A stretch of DNA of 64,000 nt from Gymnodinialimonas phycosphaerae (GCF_019195455.1 NZ_JAIMBW010000001.1:2604001-2668000); one strand, 5' to 3'; positions 25,601 through 34,976 are shown, counted from the stretch's first letter. A program made the numbers and translations. The notes: a model not told the origin generated them from the letters alone.

Positions 25601-27288
25601 CTGATCTTTCCACCGTCGCAGCCCAAGTCATGTGGAACCGCTTGATTTCCATCGTGGAAGAGCAGGCGCAGGCCCTTGTGCGCACGGCGTTCTCGACCTC
25701 TGTCCGAGAAGCCGGGGACCTCTCTGCGGGCGTTTACGACACCCATGGCCGGATGCTGGCCCAAGCCGTCACCGGCACCCCCGGCCACGTCAATGCCATG
25801 GCCGACGCCGTGCCCCATTTCATCCGCCGCATCGGGCGAGACACAATGGTAGAGGGCGACGTCTACATCACCAACGACCCGTGGGAGGGCACGGGGCATT
25901 TGCACGACATCACCATGGTGACGCCCTCGTTCCATCAGGACGCGCTCGTTGGGTTCTTCGCTTGCACGGCCCATGTGGTGGACGTGGGCGGGCGCGGCTT
26001 CGGGGCTGATGCACATTCGGTCTATGAAGAAGGGATTTACCTGCCGATCATGCGCTTCGCCTCTGCCGGAGAGGTAGACGCCACCCTGATCCAGATCGTG
26101 CGCGGCAATGTGCGCGAGCCCGATCAACTGATCGGCGACATGTACGCTTTGGCCACCTGTAACGAGATCGGCCACCGCCGCCTGATCGACATGATGGAAG
26201 AATTCGCGCTGGCTGATCTGGACGGCATCGCGGAATTCATCCTCTCCAACTCCCGCCGTGCCACGCTGGAACGGATCAACGCCCTGCCCCGCACGGCGGC
26301 GGATGGAGAGATGACGATGGACGGCTTCGACGTGCCCATCACCCTGTGCGCTCGTGTCAGCGTCGAGCAGGACCGCATCGTCACCGATTTCACCGGCACG
26401 TCTGGCGTCGACAAGAAGGGCATCAACTGCCCGATGGTCTACACCAAGGCCTATGCCTGCTACGCGCTGAAGGTCGCGATCGCGCCGGAAATCCCCAACA
26501 ACGCGGCGTCTCTGGCACCATTCGAAGTGACCGCGCCCGAGGGCACGATCGTCAATGCGGTCCACCCCGCGCCCGTGGCCTTGCGCCATATCGTGGGGCA
26601 TTTCGTGCCAGATGTCGTCTTCGACGCCTTCGACAAGATCGTTCCCGGATTTGTCCCCGCCGAGGGCGCCGGGTGTCTATGCAATTTCCAGATGTCGGTG
26701 CGGCCGACCGCGCCGGGCGGCAGGCGGGCGGAGGTGTTGACCTTCAACTCCGGCGGATCCGGGGCGCGGCCCGGTTTTGACGGGCTGAACGCCACGGCCT
26801 TCCCCTCGGGCGTGATGACGATGCCGATCGAGGCGACGGAACACGCAGGCCCGGTCATCGTCTGGCGCAAGGAGCTTCGCCCCGGCTCCGGCGGGGCGGG
26901 AAAGACGCGCGGGGGGCTTGGCCAATACATGGACGTCAGCGCGATGCCCGGGCACGAGTTCGACCTGCAAGCAATGTTCGACCGGGGCGATCATCCGGCA
27001 CGCGGGCGGCGCGGTGGCGCGCCCGGTGCACCGACAACCATCGAGCAAGATGACGGCACGAAAATGCGCGTCAAAGGCAAGCAATTCGTGCCCGAGGGGC
27101 GGCGTGTGCACATGGCCTTCCCAGGCGGTGCGGGCTATGGCGACGCCGCCGAGCGCGACCCGGACTTAGTGAAACGAGACCTTGCGCGCGGCTATATCAG
27201 CACAGAGGAAGCTGTGCGTGATTACGGGTTGTCGGCGAAGGATATCGCGGCCGTCGAGGCCGCCGTGCGGCGCGGCGAAGATGTCTAG
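25597..27288 (+). CDS. hyuB: Hydantoinase/oxoprolinase family protein, subunit B
   Basis: The 563-residue protein begins MTDLSTVAAQVMWNRLISIV. It carries the family blocks YDTHGRMLAQAVTGTPGHVN, GDVYITNDPWEGTGHLHDIT and SGGSGARPGFDGLNATAFPS. It is the partner of HyuA and is translated by coupling at an ATGA overlap. The length is typical of the separate HyuB form; 5-oxoprolinase fuses A and B in one chain. It converges on the ThDP enzyme gene with a 78-bp gap. Confidence 0.9.
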   Translation: MTDLSTVAAQVMWNRLISIVEEQAQALVRTAFSTSVREAGDLSAGVYDTHGRMLAQAVTGTPGHVNAMADAVPHFIRRIGRDTMVEGDVYITNDPWEGTGHLHDITMVTPSFHQDALVGFFACTAHVVDVGGRGFGADAHSVYEEGIYLPIMRFASAGEVDATLIQIVRGNVREPDQLIGDMYALATCNEIGHRRLIDMMEEFALADLDGIAEFILSNSRRATLERINALPRTAADGEMTMDGFDVPITLCARVSVEQDRIVTDFTGTSGVDKKGINCPMVYTKAYACYALKVAIAPEIPNNAASLAPFEVTAPEGTIVNAVHPAPVALRHIVGHFVPDVVFDAFDKIVPGFVPAEGAGCLCNFQMSVRPTAPGGRRAEVLTFNSGGSGARPGFDGLNATAFPSGVMTMPIEATEHAGPVIVWRKELRPGSGGAGKTRGGLGQYMDVSAMPGHEFDLQAMFDRGDHPARGRRGGAPGAPTTIEQDDGTKMRVKGKQFVPEGRRVHMAFPGGAGYGDAAERDPDLVKRDLARGYISTEEAVRDYGLSAKDIAAVEAAVRRGEDV

Positions 27289-27341
27289 GAACGGCGCAAA
27301 AAGTTGCGCAAGGTCGTTAGGGGCCGGCTGATTCTGGGATC

Positions 27342-27357
27342 CCGGGCCAAGGCCCGG
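27342..27357. terminator. Inverted repeat between converging hyuB and ThDP-enzyme genes
   Basis: CCGGGCCAAGGCCCGG is a perfect 7+7-bp inverted repeat, sitting between the two convergent stops. It is G+C-rich with no T-run on either strand. It may act as a bidirectional, factor-assisted terminator. Confidence 0.45.
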
Positions 27358-27366
27358 TCTACCGGG

Positions 27367-28938
27367 TCAGTCCACGATCAAATCAATCAGATAGGCACTG
27401 CCTGCCGCCTTGGCGCGCTTTAGCGCGGCGATCAGACCATCCGTTCCCTCGACCCGCTCGGCGGGCATTCCATAGGCCTTGGCGACGGCCGCAAAATCAG
27501 GGGCCGAGGGTTTGACCCCTTCGGGCGTGATCTGGTTTTCGCGCATGTAGCGCTCGATCTCTTGGTAGCCGTTGTTATTCCAGACGAGGAAGATGACGGG
27601 CGTCCTCTCATCCACTGCCGTGCCAAGCTCGGACAGGCAGAATTGCAGACCACCGTCACCGGTGATGCAGACCGTTGGGGCCCTATCGCCAAGCGCCGCG
27701 CCAATAGCCGCTGACGCGCCATAGCCCAATGCGCCATAGCCGGTGGCGGCGTTGAACCAACCGCGCGGCTGCGAGATGTCGGCGTACATGTTGCCTGCGT
27801 AAACGACCTGCGTGCTGTCGCCCACGATGCGAACGCCGGGGAGAGCCTGGGTGATCGTGTCAATCAAGGCGATGTGGGATCGGTAGACGTCATCGAGGCT
27901 GTTCAAGGCGCTTTTCCGTGTGGCGTCCGCGCGGCTTGCACCACCGGTGGTTCTGGGCTGAAGGCTCTGCGACAGTGCCTCCACCGCCAACTGGGCGTCT
28001 GCCACGATGGCAGTGTCCGGCAAGCGACCCCGGGTTATCTGCATTGCATCGCAGTCGACGCGGATCAGATGCGCCAGCGCAGGGGCCGCGCCGTCGTCGT
28101 ACATGTCGTAATCCGTGCGCCCGAACTGCGTGCCGATAGCAAGCACCACATCGGCGTCAGCCATCAGCGCACGCACCGCAGGCAGCGTGGGACTTGCAGG
28201 CACGCGCAAGGGGTGATCGCCGAGGATTCCACGGGCATTGGTCGTCGTGACAACGGGGGCGTCCAGCTTCTCTGCCAGCGCCCGGATCTCATCTGCCGCC
28301 CCGATAGCGCCACCCCCAGCAAGAACCAGCGGTCGCTTGGCAGTGTCCAGATCGGCAGAGGCCTTTATGATCAAAGTCGGGTCCGGCACGCGGCATGTCT
28401 CTATCGCGGCGCGTACCGGCGGCACATCGATCCGCTGCTTCATCACATCCAGCGGCACTTCGATATGCACCGGGCCGGGGCGCGCGCCGGTCATGGCGGC
28501 AAAGGCCCGGTCAAGGACACGCTCCAGATCCTCTGCCCGATGAAGTGTTTGAGACAGCAGTGCCACCTGCGCCATCATCGCTTGCTGGTCGGGCAACTCA
28601 TGCAGAAAGCCTTCCTCCTGCCCGAAGGTCGCGACACGGTTCACGCCCGAGATGACCAACATCGGGATGCTGTCGGCGCGCGCCTGGGCCATCGGCGTGA
28701 TCGCATTGGTCACGCCCGGCCCGGTGATCAACAGACATACGCCCGGTTTACCCGAAGCCCGCGCGTAGCCGTCAGCCATGAACCCCGCGCTTTGCTCGTG
28801 TCGTGGCGTGATGTGGCGGATGCCCGCGCCGTCAAGGCCACGATACATCTCGACCGTATGCACGCCGGGGATGCCGAAAATCACCTCGACCCCGCGCCGC
28901 TGCAACAGTGTGATAAGCACTTCGCCTACGGTTTTCAT
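27367..28938 (-). CDS. ThDP-dependent decarboxylase/synthase, AruI-like
   Basis: A 523-residue ThDP enzyme. The N-terminal PYR domain has the catalytic Glu in RHEQSAGFMADGYAR, with TGPGVTNAITPMAQA and a central Rossmann-like domain. The C-terminal PP domain has ITGDGGLQFCLSELGTAVDE and the NNN ending of the ThDP motif (VWNNNGYQEIERYM). The opening KTVGEVLITLLQRRGVEVIF and IPGVHTVEMYRGLDGAGIRH strongly recall AruI, the 5-guanidino-2-oxopentanoate decarboxylase of the arginine transaminase route. An acetolactate-synthase-like activity cannot be excluded. The ATG overlaps the araC stop (TGATG) with GGAGGGG before it, so the pair is one operon. Confidence 0.75.
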   Translation of the reverse strand: MKTVGEVLITLLQRRGVEVIFGIPGVHTVEMYRGLDGAGIRHITPRHEQSAGFMADGYARASGKPGVCLLITGPGVTNAITPMAQARADSIPMLVISGVNRVATFGQEEGFLHELPDQQAMMAQVALLSQTLHRAEDLERVLDRAFAAMTGARPGPVHIEVPLDVMKQRIDVPPVRAAIETCRVPDPTLIIKASADLDTAKRPLVLAGGGAIGAADEIRALAEKLDAPVVTTTNARGILGDHPLRVPASPTLPAVRALMADADVVLAIGTQFGRTDYDMYDDGAAPALAHLIRVDCDAMQITRGRLPDTAIVADAQLAVEALSQSLQPRTTGGASRADATRKSALNSLDDVYRSHIALIDTITQALPGVRIVGDSTQVVYAGNMYADISQPRGWFNAATGYGALGYGASAAIGAALGDRAPTVCITGDGGLQFCLSELGTAVDERTPVIFLVWNNNGYQEIERYMRENQITPEGVKPSAPDFAAVAKAYGMPAERVEGTDGLIAALKRAKAAGSAYLIDLIVD

Positions 28939-29906
28939 CACGTCCCCTCCGATAGCCTCGCGGCCCGTGCGGCAGAGGGGGTGATCCCGAACTCGGCCTT
29001 GAAGGCGCGCGCCATAGCCGTCGCATCGCGGTAGCCCGAGCGCAAGGCCACCTCCGCCACGCAGTCGCGGGTCTCCTCCAACCGACGCCGGGCATGGGCC
29101 AACCTGATGGAGCGGTAGAGCTGGCCCGGCGACATCCGTGTGTGGGCTTGGAACGCCAGCTCCAACGCTCGCCGACTAAGGCCCAAACGCATGCCGATGA
29201 TGTCGATGGTCAGTGGCTCTTCCACGTGGCGGCGCATCAGGGCGGCGGCGGCCTGCACGGTCCGATGGGTGGGGATCAGGCGGTTGGGATCGAGTGTCGG
29301 CGCCCGTTCACCATACATGAACAACGCTGCCACTTCGAGCGAGAGGGACGCACCATGGCGTTGTTCTATGATTTCCAACATCAACTCCAACGTCGTCGTG
29401 GCCCCGCCGCATGACGCGCGATTGCCGTCGATGACAAAACGATCCTCGGTGAAGATAACTTCGGGGAACGCCTCCTCTGCCTGGCTGAGAATGTCCCAAT
29501 GGCAGGTGGCTTTGCGCCCGTCCAGAAGGCCCGCATGGGCCAGCAGATAGGCCCCTGTATCCAGGCCCACCAGGGTGTCGAACCGCGCAGCGGCCGCGCG
29601 CAACGCGCGTGCAGTCGCAGGCGCGGCGAGCGCCTCGAAGCCGTAACTTGGCATGACGAACAGATAGGCGCCGGAAAGCTGCGAGGAAAGCGGCGTTGCC
29701 TGGACAGGCAACCCGCTGGAAGAGTGGACGGGCGCGTCGCTCAGCGCGGCAAAGGTCCAGTCGTAAAGCTGCGCACGGGCCAGCGCATTGGCCGCGCGCA
29801 AGGGCTCTACCGCATTGGCGAGGCAGAGGTTCGAGAACCCTTCAAACAGCAGCATGGAAAACGTATCCGGCATGTTTTCTGCGTATACCGCATGTTGATC
29901 CCTCAC
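28938..29906 (-). CDS. GlxA-family AraC-type regulator with DJ-1/PfpI domain
   Basis: A 322-residue regulator. Residues about 15-190 form a DJ-1/PfpI-like sensor (MLLFEGFSNLCLANAVEPLR, GLDTGAYLLAHAGLLDGRKA). The last 100 residues form the double AraC helix-turn-helix (MRLGLSRRALELAFQAHTRM, VALRSGYRDATAMARAFKAE). Regulators of this architecture control carnitine, glycine betaine and arginine catabolism in pseudomonads (CdhR, GbdR, ArgR), which agrees with the carnitine-type genes that start 42 bp away on the other strand. It is coupled to the AruI-like gene. A start 11 codons later (29873) is also possible. Confidence 0.87.
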   Translation of the reverse strand: MRDQHAVYAENMPDTFSMLLFEGFSNLCLANAVEPLRAANALARAQLYDWTFAALSDAPVHSSSGLPVQATPLSSQLSGAYLFVMPSYGFEALAAPATARALRAAAARFDTLVGLDTGAYLLAHAGLLDGRKATCHWDILSQAEEAFPEVIFTEDRFVIDGNRASCGGATTTLELMLEIIEQRHGASLSLEVAALFMYGERAPTLDPNRLIPTHRTVQAAAALMRRHVEEPLTIDIIGMRLGLSRRALELAFQAHTRMSPGQLYRSIRLAHARRRLEETRDCVAEVALRSGYRDATAMARAFKAEFGITPSAARAARLSEGT

Positions 29907-29948
29907 AAGAGCGCTAACAATTCACGCCATTGAGCGAGGAACACACCT

Positions 29949-31109
29949 ATGGATTTTGGCCTGAGCGATGAACAGGAGATGATCGTTTCCACCGTCCGCA
30001 GCTTCGTCGAGAACGAGATTTATCCCTTCGAGGCAGAGGTCGAGCGCAGGGGTCACGTACCGCCGGAGCTGGGGGAGGAGATCAAGCGCAAGGTGATTGA
30101 TCTGGGGTTTTACGCCTGCAACTTCCCCGAAAGCGTCGGTGGCGCGGGCCTCAGCCATCTCGATTTCACGCTCGTGGAACGCGAGCTGGGGCGCGGCTCC
30201 ATGGCGCTGACGCATTTTTTCGCTCGCCCCCAGAATATCCTGATGGCCTGCAAAGGCGAGCAGGTGGAGCGTTACCTGCTGCCAACCGTGCGCGGCGACA
30301 GAATGGACGCGCTGGCAATGACCGAGCCCGACGCAGGTTCCGACGTGCGCGGCATGAAGTGCAGCGCCGTCCGCGATGGGGGCGACTGGGTGGTGAACGG
30401 GTCCAAGCACTTCATTTCCGGCGCTGAACACGCTGATTTCTTTATCGTCTTCCTGGCCACTGGCGTGGACGAGACACCCAAGGGGCCGAAGAAGCGGATC
30501 ACCTGTTTCCTTGTGGATCGCGGCCATTCCGGCTTCGAGGTCCGCGATGGCTATAACTCTGTCAGCCACAGGGGCTACAAGAACTGCATCCTGAATTTCG
30601 ACGATTGCCGCCTGCCAGATGCGCAGGTTCTGGGCGAGGTCGACGGCGGTTTTGCGGTGATGAACGATTGGCTCTACGCCACCCGCCTGACCGTTGCAGC
30701 GTTCAGCGTGGGCCGAGCACGGCGGTGCTTCGACTACGCCTTGGACTACGCCGCACAGCGCAAGCAATTCGGCCAAGCAATTGCGAAGTTCCAGGGCGTC
30801 AGCTTTCAGGTTGCGGACATGATCACCGAGATCGACGCCGCGGATCATTTGACCCTCGCGGGGGCGTGGCGCTTGGATCAAGGCCTGTCCGCCAACCGCG
30901 AGATCGCAAGCGCCAAACTATACGCCACCGAGATGCTGGCCCGCGTCACCGACACCACTTTGCAGATTTTCGGCGGCATGGGGCTGATGGATGATTTCCC
31001 CATCGAGCGCTTCTGGCGCGATGCGAGGGTGGAGAGAATCTGGGACGGCACCTCTGAAATCCAGCGCCACATCATCAGTCGTGACTTGTTCCGACCGTTG
31101 GGCGCGTAA
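29949..31109 (+). CDS. Acyl-CoA dehydrogenase, probably for gamma-butyrobetainyl-CoA
   Basis: A 386-residue flavoprotein of the acyl-CoA dehydrogenase family, with ALAMTEPDAGSDVRGMKCSA (FAD/substrate loop), QRKQFGQAIAKFQGVSFQVA and the C-terminal RIWDGTSEIQRHIIS. The position of the usual catalytic Glu in the YEGT motif is Asp here (WDGT), a variant also seen in some family members. Its partners downstream are a CoA ligase and a CaiD homologue, so I infer it oxidises gamma-butyrobetainyl-CoA to crotonobetainyl-CoA (or the reverse of CaiA). The substrate is inferred only from context. Confidence 0.85.
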   Translation: MDFGLSDEQEMIVSTVRSFVENEIYPFEAEVERRGHVPPELGEEIKRKVIDLGFYACNFPESVGGAGLSHLDFTLVERELGRGSMALTHFFARPQNILMACKGEQVERYLLPTVRGDRMDALAMTEPDAGSDVRGMKCSAVRDGGDWVVNGSKHFISGAEHADFFIVFLATGVDETPKGPKKRITCFLVDRGHSGFEVRDGYNSVSHRGYKNCILNFDDCRLPDAQVLGEVDGGFAVMNDWLYATRLTVAAFSVGRARRCFDYALDYAAQRKQFGQAIAKFQGVSFQVADMITEIDAADHLTLAGAWRLDQGLSANREIASAKLYATEMLARVTDTTLQIFGGMGLMDDFPIERFWRDARVERIWDGTSEIQRHIISRDLFRPLGA

Positions 31110-31159
31110 GATCAGGTGTCGGGTTTGCATATTTTTGGAACAAAGATGGAGGGGGTCGC

Positions 31160-33193
31160 GTGAGCCGCGATCTGTCGCGCCTGTTGAGACCGAAGTCGAT
31201 TGCAGTAGTGGGCGGCGGCGCGTGGTGCGAAGCCGTCGTGCGGGAATGCAGCAAGATCGGCTTTGGCGGGGCGATCTGGCCGGTACATCCGACGAAGGCA
31301 GAAATCGGTGGCCAGCAGACCTACGGGGCAATCGCCGATCTGCCGAGCGCGCCCGATGCCGCGTTTGTCGGCGTCAACCGCCTTGTAACGGTTGAGGTGA
31401 TAGCCGCCCTCGCCGCGCTTGGATCCGGGGGCGCGATCTGTTTCGCCTCGGGCTTTCAAGAGGCCATGGAGGAATTGGCCGACGGCGCCGACTTGCAAAG
31501 CGCGCTGTTGAAGGCAGCGGGTGAGATGCCGATCCTCGGGCCCAATTGCTACGGCATGGTCAACGGACTCGACCGAGTGGCGCTGTGGCCGGACCACCAT
31601 GGGATGGTGCCCGTCGACAGTGGGGTGGCGCTTGTCACGCAATCGTCCAACATCGCGATCAACCTGACGATGCAGCGACGCGGCCTGCCAATTGCCTACA
31701 TGGTAACGGCCGGCAATCAGGCTCAGACGGACGTAGCGCAGATTGGGATGGCGCTATTGGGTGACCCACGGGTCACCGCGCTTGGGCTGCATATCGAGGG
31801 CATCCCGGACATCCGCCGGATGGAAGCTTTGGCCGAGATGGCGCGCGCCTTGGGAAAGCCGATTGTGGCGCTGAAGGTGGGTGCTTCTGATCAGGCGCAG
31901 GCGGGGACCGTGTCCCACACGGCGTCGCTCGCGGGCAGCTACGCGGGGGCAAGAGCGCTGTTGGCGCGGTTGGGAATTGGGCAGGTCAGTGGTTTGTCCG
32001 CCCTTTTGGAGGCGCTCAAGCTGCTCCATATGACGGGACCGCTGGCAAACAATCGCATCGCCTCCATGTCCTGTTCCGGCGGAGAGGCCTGCCTGATGGC
32101 CGACACCGCCTTGGCTTATGACGTGGAGCTTCCGGACCTCTCGGATCGTCAGAAGGTGAAACTGCGCGCGGTCCTTGGGCCCAAGGTCGCGCTTGCCAAC
32201 CCCCTGGATTACCACACCTATATCTGGGGCGATCGCGCCGCGATGGCCGCTTGTTTCTCCGCGATGATGGATGAGGGTTTGGCGCTCGGCCTCGTGGTTC
32301 TCGACTTCCCCCGGTCCGACCGCTGCCCCGCGCCTGATTGGGATTTGGTCATCGACGCGGTGGCGGACGCACAGGCGGCGTCTGGCCACGAGATCGCGAT
32401 CCTCGCCAGCCTGCCCGATACGATGCCCGAGGAGATCGCGCAAAAGATCATGGCGCAGGGGATCGTGCCCATGTGCGGCTTGTCGGAAACGTTGGAGGCG
32501 ATAGCCGTCGCTGCCATCGCCCGTCCCGGCGGGGCCGCGCCGGTGCTTCTGCCGGGCGCCGATGGGCCGACATTCACGCTGACGGAAGACGCCGCAAAGG
32601 CGCGATTGGTTGCCCATGGCGTGCCCGTACCCGCGTCTTGTCGCGCCGCCTCTCCCAAGGCGGCGGCAGAAGCTGCCGCTCACCTCGGCGGCACAGTGGC
32701 GCTGAAGGGCGCAGGCGTGGCCCACAAGACGGAAGCCGGGGCAGTGCGCCTGAACCTGAAGGCAGGACAGGTTGAGGAGGCCGCCAAAGCGATGCCGACC
32801 AATGAATATCTTGTAGAAGAAATGATCGACGATCCCGCCACCGAATTGCTGATCGGTGTCGTGCGCGACCCGGCCCATGGCTATGTGCTGACACTCGGCG
32901 CTGGTGGCACCTTCACTGAAATCCTTTGTGACACCACGCATCTCCTGCTGCCCTGCACGGCGACGGACATACGGCACGCGTTGACCCGCCTGCGCATCGC
33001 GCCGCGCCTAGATGGATATCGTGGTGCCCCGCCCGCCGACATCGCAGCGATTGCCAGCGCCGTGCTGGCCGTGCAGGACTATGTCGCGGCCCACGCCGAC
33101 GAAATCTTCGAAGTCGAAATCAACCCGCTGATGTGCACCCCCACCCGCGCGGTCGCCGCTGACGCCCTCATCCGTATAAGGCAGACTCCATGA
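31160..33193 (+). CDS. ADP-forming acyl-CoA ligase (CoA-binding plus ATP-grasp fusion)
   Basis: A 677-residue protein with a GTG start after GGAGGGGG. Domain order is an N-terminal CoA-binding Rossmann domain (LLRPKSIAVVGGGAWCEAVV), a succinyl-CoA-ligase-like domain (ILGPNCYGMVNGLDRV, VSHTASLAGSYAGARALLAR) and a C-terminal ATP-grasp domain (VALKGAGVAHKTEAGAVRLN, ending VEINPLM). Such enzymes form acyl-CoA from acid, ATP and CoA. Between the acyl-CoA dehydrogenase and caiD it would fill the activation step done in enterobacteria by CaiC or the CaiB CoA-transferase. It overlaps caiD by four bases. Confidence 0.85.
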   Translation: MSRDLSRLLRPKSIAVVGGGAWCEAVVRECSKIGFGGAIWPVHPTKAEIGGQQTYGAIADLPSAPDAAFVGVNRLVTVEVIAALAALGSGGAICFASGFQEAMEELADGADLQSALLKAAGEMPILGPNCYGMVNGLDRVALWPDHHGMVPVDSGVALVTQSSNIAINLTMQRRGLPIAYMVTAGNQAQTDVAQIGMALLGDPRVTALGLHIEGIPDIRRMEALAEMARALGKPIVALKVGASDQAQAGTVSHTASLAGSYAGARALLARLGIGQVSGLSALLEALKLLHMTGPLANNRIASMSCSGGEACLMADTALAYDVELPDLSDRQKVKLRAVLGPKVALANPLDYHTYIWGDRAAMAACFSAMMDEGLALGLVVLDFPRSDRCPAPDWDLVIDAVADAQAASGHEIAILASLPDTMPEEIAQKIMAQGIVPMCGLSETLEAIAVAAIARPGGAAPVLLPGADGPTFTLTEDAAKARLVAHGVPVPASCRAASPKAAAEAAAHLGGTVALKGAGVAHKTEAGAVRLNLKAGQVEEAAKAMPTNEYLVEEMIDDPATELLIGVVRDPAHGYVLTLGAGGTFTEILCDTTHLLLPCTATDIRHALTRLRIAPRLDGYRGAPPADIAAIASAVLAVQDYVAAHADEIFEVEINPLMCTPTRAVAADALIRIRQTP

Positions 33194-33975
33194 CCGACAC
33201 CCCGATCAAGACCACCCGCCGCGGCGATGTCCTTGAGGTCACACTGGAGCGCGGCAAGGCCAATGCGATCGACCTCGCGACCAGCCGGATCATGGGCGAT
33301 GTTTTTACCAACTTCCGCGATGATCCTGACCTCCGCGTGGCGATCATAGCTGGCGCAGGGGAAAAGTTCTTCTGTCCCGGCTGGGACCTGAAAGCCGCCG
33401 CCGACGGCGACGCAGTGGATGGCGACTATGGTGTGGGCGGCTTCGGCGGCTTGCAGGAACTGAGGGGCCTCAACAAGCCGGTGATCGCGGCGGTAAACGG
33501 CATTTGCTGTGGCGGCGGGCTTGAACTGGCGCTGTCGGCGGACATGATCTTGGCGGCGGATCATGCAAGCTTTGCACTGCCCGAGATCCGATCCGGCACC
33601 GTGGCCGATGCGGCCTCGATCAAGCTGCCCAAGCGCATCCCCTACCACATCGCGATGGAGATGCTGTTCACGGGCCGCTGGCTGGACGCGGAAGAAGCGG
33701 CGCGATGGGGAATGATCAACCGGGTTGTGCCAGCCGCTGACCTGATGAATCAGGCGCGCGACTTGGCCGATCTGTTGGCGAGCGGGCCGCCACTGGTCTA
33801 TGCGGCGATAAAGGAGATCGTGCGCGAGGCCGAGGACATGAAGTTCCAGGACGCGCTCAACAAGATCACCAAGAGCCAATTCGAGACGGTGGAAAAGCTC
33901 TACCGCTCAGAGGATCAACTGGAAGGCGCCCGCGCCTTTGCCGAGAAACGCGACCCGATTTGGCGGGGCAAATAG
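33190..33975 (+). CDS. caiD: Carnitinyl-CoA dehydratase (CaiD-like enoyl-CoA hydratase)
   Basis: A 261-residue crotonase whose sequence follows enterobacterial CaiD as I remember it almost throughout: KANAIDLATSRIMGDVFTNF, NFRDDPDLRVAIIAGAGEKF, PGWDLKAAADGDA, KPVIAAVNGICCGGGLELAL, and the C-terminus EGARAFAEKRDPIW. Both active-site glutamates are kept (GGGLELAL and SFALPEIRSG). It should interconvert crotonobetainyl-CoA and L-carnitinyl-CoA. The ATG overlaps the CoA ligase stop. This is the strongest evidence that the three-gene block handles carnitine-type compounds rather than ordinary fatty acids. Confidence 0.87.
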   Translation: MTDTPIKTTRRGDVLEVTLERGKANAIDLATSRIMGDVFTNFRDDPDLRVAIIAGAGEKFFCPGWDLKAAADGDAVDGDYGVGGFGGLQELRGLNKPVIAAVNGICCGGGLELALSADMILAADHASFALPEIRSGTVADAASIKLPKRIPYHIAMEMLFTGRWLDAEEAARWGMINRVVPAADLMNQARDLADLLASGPPLVYAAIKEIVREAEDMKFQDALNKITKSQFETVEKLYRSEDQLEGARAFAEKRDPIWRGK

Positions 33976-34006
33976 CTTATGGGACGGCGGGTGGGGCGAG
34001 GCGTGC

Positions 34007-34027
34007 ATCTTTTGTAACACAAAAGAT
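34007..34027. promoter_or_regulatory. A+T-rich perfect inverted repeat upstream of the BKACE operon
   Basis: ATCTTTTGT / ACAAAAGAT are perfect 9-bp arms around AAC, 31 bp after the caiD stop and 40 bp before the BKACE start. It could be an operator or a hairpin. A weaker relative, CATATTTTTGGAACAAAGATG, lies at 31127-31147 in front of the CoA ligase gene. Similar TTTTTGGAACAAAGATG strings may be widespread intergenic sequence in this bacterial family, so a regulatory role is only a guess. Confidence 0.45.
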
Positions 34028-34067
34028 CGCAGGCCAGCGTCACCCCGGCCCCTGAAAGGAAACGACG

Positions 34068-34976
34068 ATGCCATTGGCCATGAACAAAGACGTCTTCATC
34101 ACCTGCGCCGTTACGGGCTCGGGCTCTACCCAAGACCGCAGCCCCCATGTCCCCCGCTCGCCGCAGCAAATCGCCGAAAGCGCCATCGACGCCGCCAAAG
34201 CTGGCGCGGCCGTCGTTCATTGCCACGTTCGTGACCCCGATACCGGCGCACCATCGCGCGATCTTGCCTACTACCGCGAAGTCACCGACCGCATCCGCGA
34301 CGCCGAGATCGACGTCGTTCTGAACCTGACGGCGGGCATGGGCGGGGATATCGTCTTTGGCCCCACCGACGCGCCATTGCCGCCACGCGAGGGCACCGAC
34401 ATGGTCGGCGCGGCGGAGCGCGTGGCCCATATCGCAGACTGCCTGCCCGAGATTTGCACTCTGGATTGCGGCACGATGAATTTCGCCGAGGCCGATTACG
34501 TCATGACCAACACCCCGGGTATGCTGCGCGCCATGGGACGGATGATGACGGATTTGGGTGTGAAGCCCGAGATCGAAGCCTTTGACACCGGCCATTTGTG
34601 GTTCGCCAAGGAACTGGTCAAGGAGGGTGTGTTGGACGCGCCCGCGCTGGTGCAGCTATGTATGGGCGTGCCTTGGGGGGCACCCGATGATCTGAACACA
34701 TTCATGGCGATGGCGAACAACGTACCCGAAGATTGGACGTTTTCGGCCTTTGCCTTGGGACGCAATCAAATGGCCTATGTGGCAGCCTCGGTCCTGGCGG
34801 GTGGTAACGTGCGTGTGGGGTTGGAGGATAACCTATGGCTCGACAAGGGTGTCCTGGCGACGAATGCGCAACTGGTGGAGCGGGCTGTGGGGATCATCGA
34901 AGGGATGGGCGCGAAGATCATCGGCCCGGCAGAAGTACGAGCGAAGCTTGGCCTGACGAAGCAGGCCCCGAAATGA
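34068..34976 (+). CDS. BKACE-family 3-dehydrocarnitine cleavage enzyme
   Basis: A 302-residue beta-keto acid cleavage enzyme (DUF849). The zinc site begins with VVHCHVRDPDTGAPS (two His). Also present are EIEAFDTGHLWFAKELVKEG and NVRVGLEDNLWLDKGVLATN, typical of the family. Next to a carnitine dehydrogenase it should condense 3-dehydrocarnitine with acetyl-CoA to give betainyl-CoA and acetoacetate. The start MPLAMNKDVFITCAVTG follows AAAGGAAACG. Its stop overlaps the lipocalin start (ATGA). The reaction rests on the pairing with the dehydrogenase-thioesterase fusion two genes on. Confidence 0.88.
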   Translation: MPLAMNKDVFITCAVTGSGSTQDRSPHVPRSPQQIAESAIDAAKAGAAVVHCHVRDPDTGAPSRDLAYYREVTDRIRDAEIDVVLNLTAGMGGDIVFGPTDAPLPPREGTDMVGAAERVAHIADCLPEICTLDCGTMNFAEADYVMTNTPGMLRAMGRMMTDLGVKPEIEAFDTGHLWFAKELVKEGVLDAPALVQLCMGVPWGAPDDLNTFMAMANNVPEDWTFSAFALGRNQMAYVAASVLAGGNVRVGLEDNLWLDKGVLATNAQLVERAVGIIEGMGAKIIGPAEVRAKLGLTKQAPK

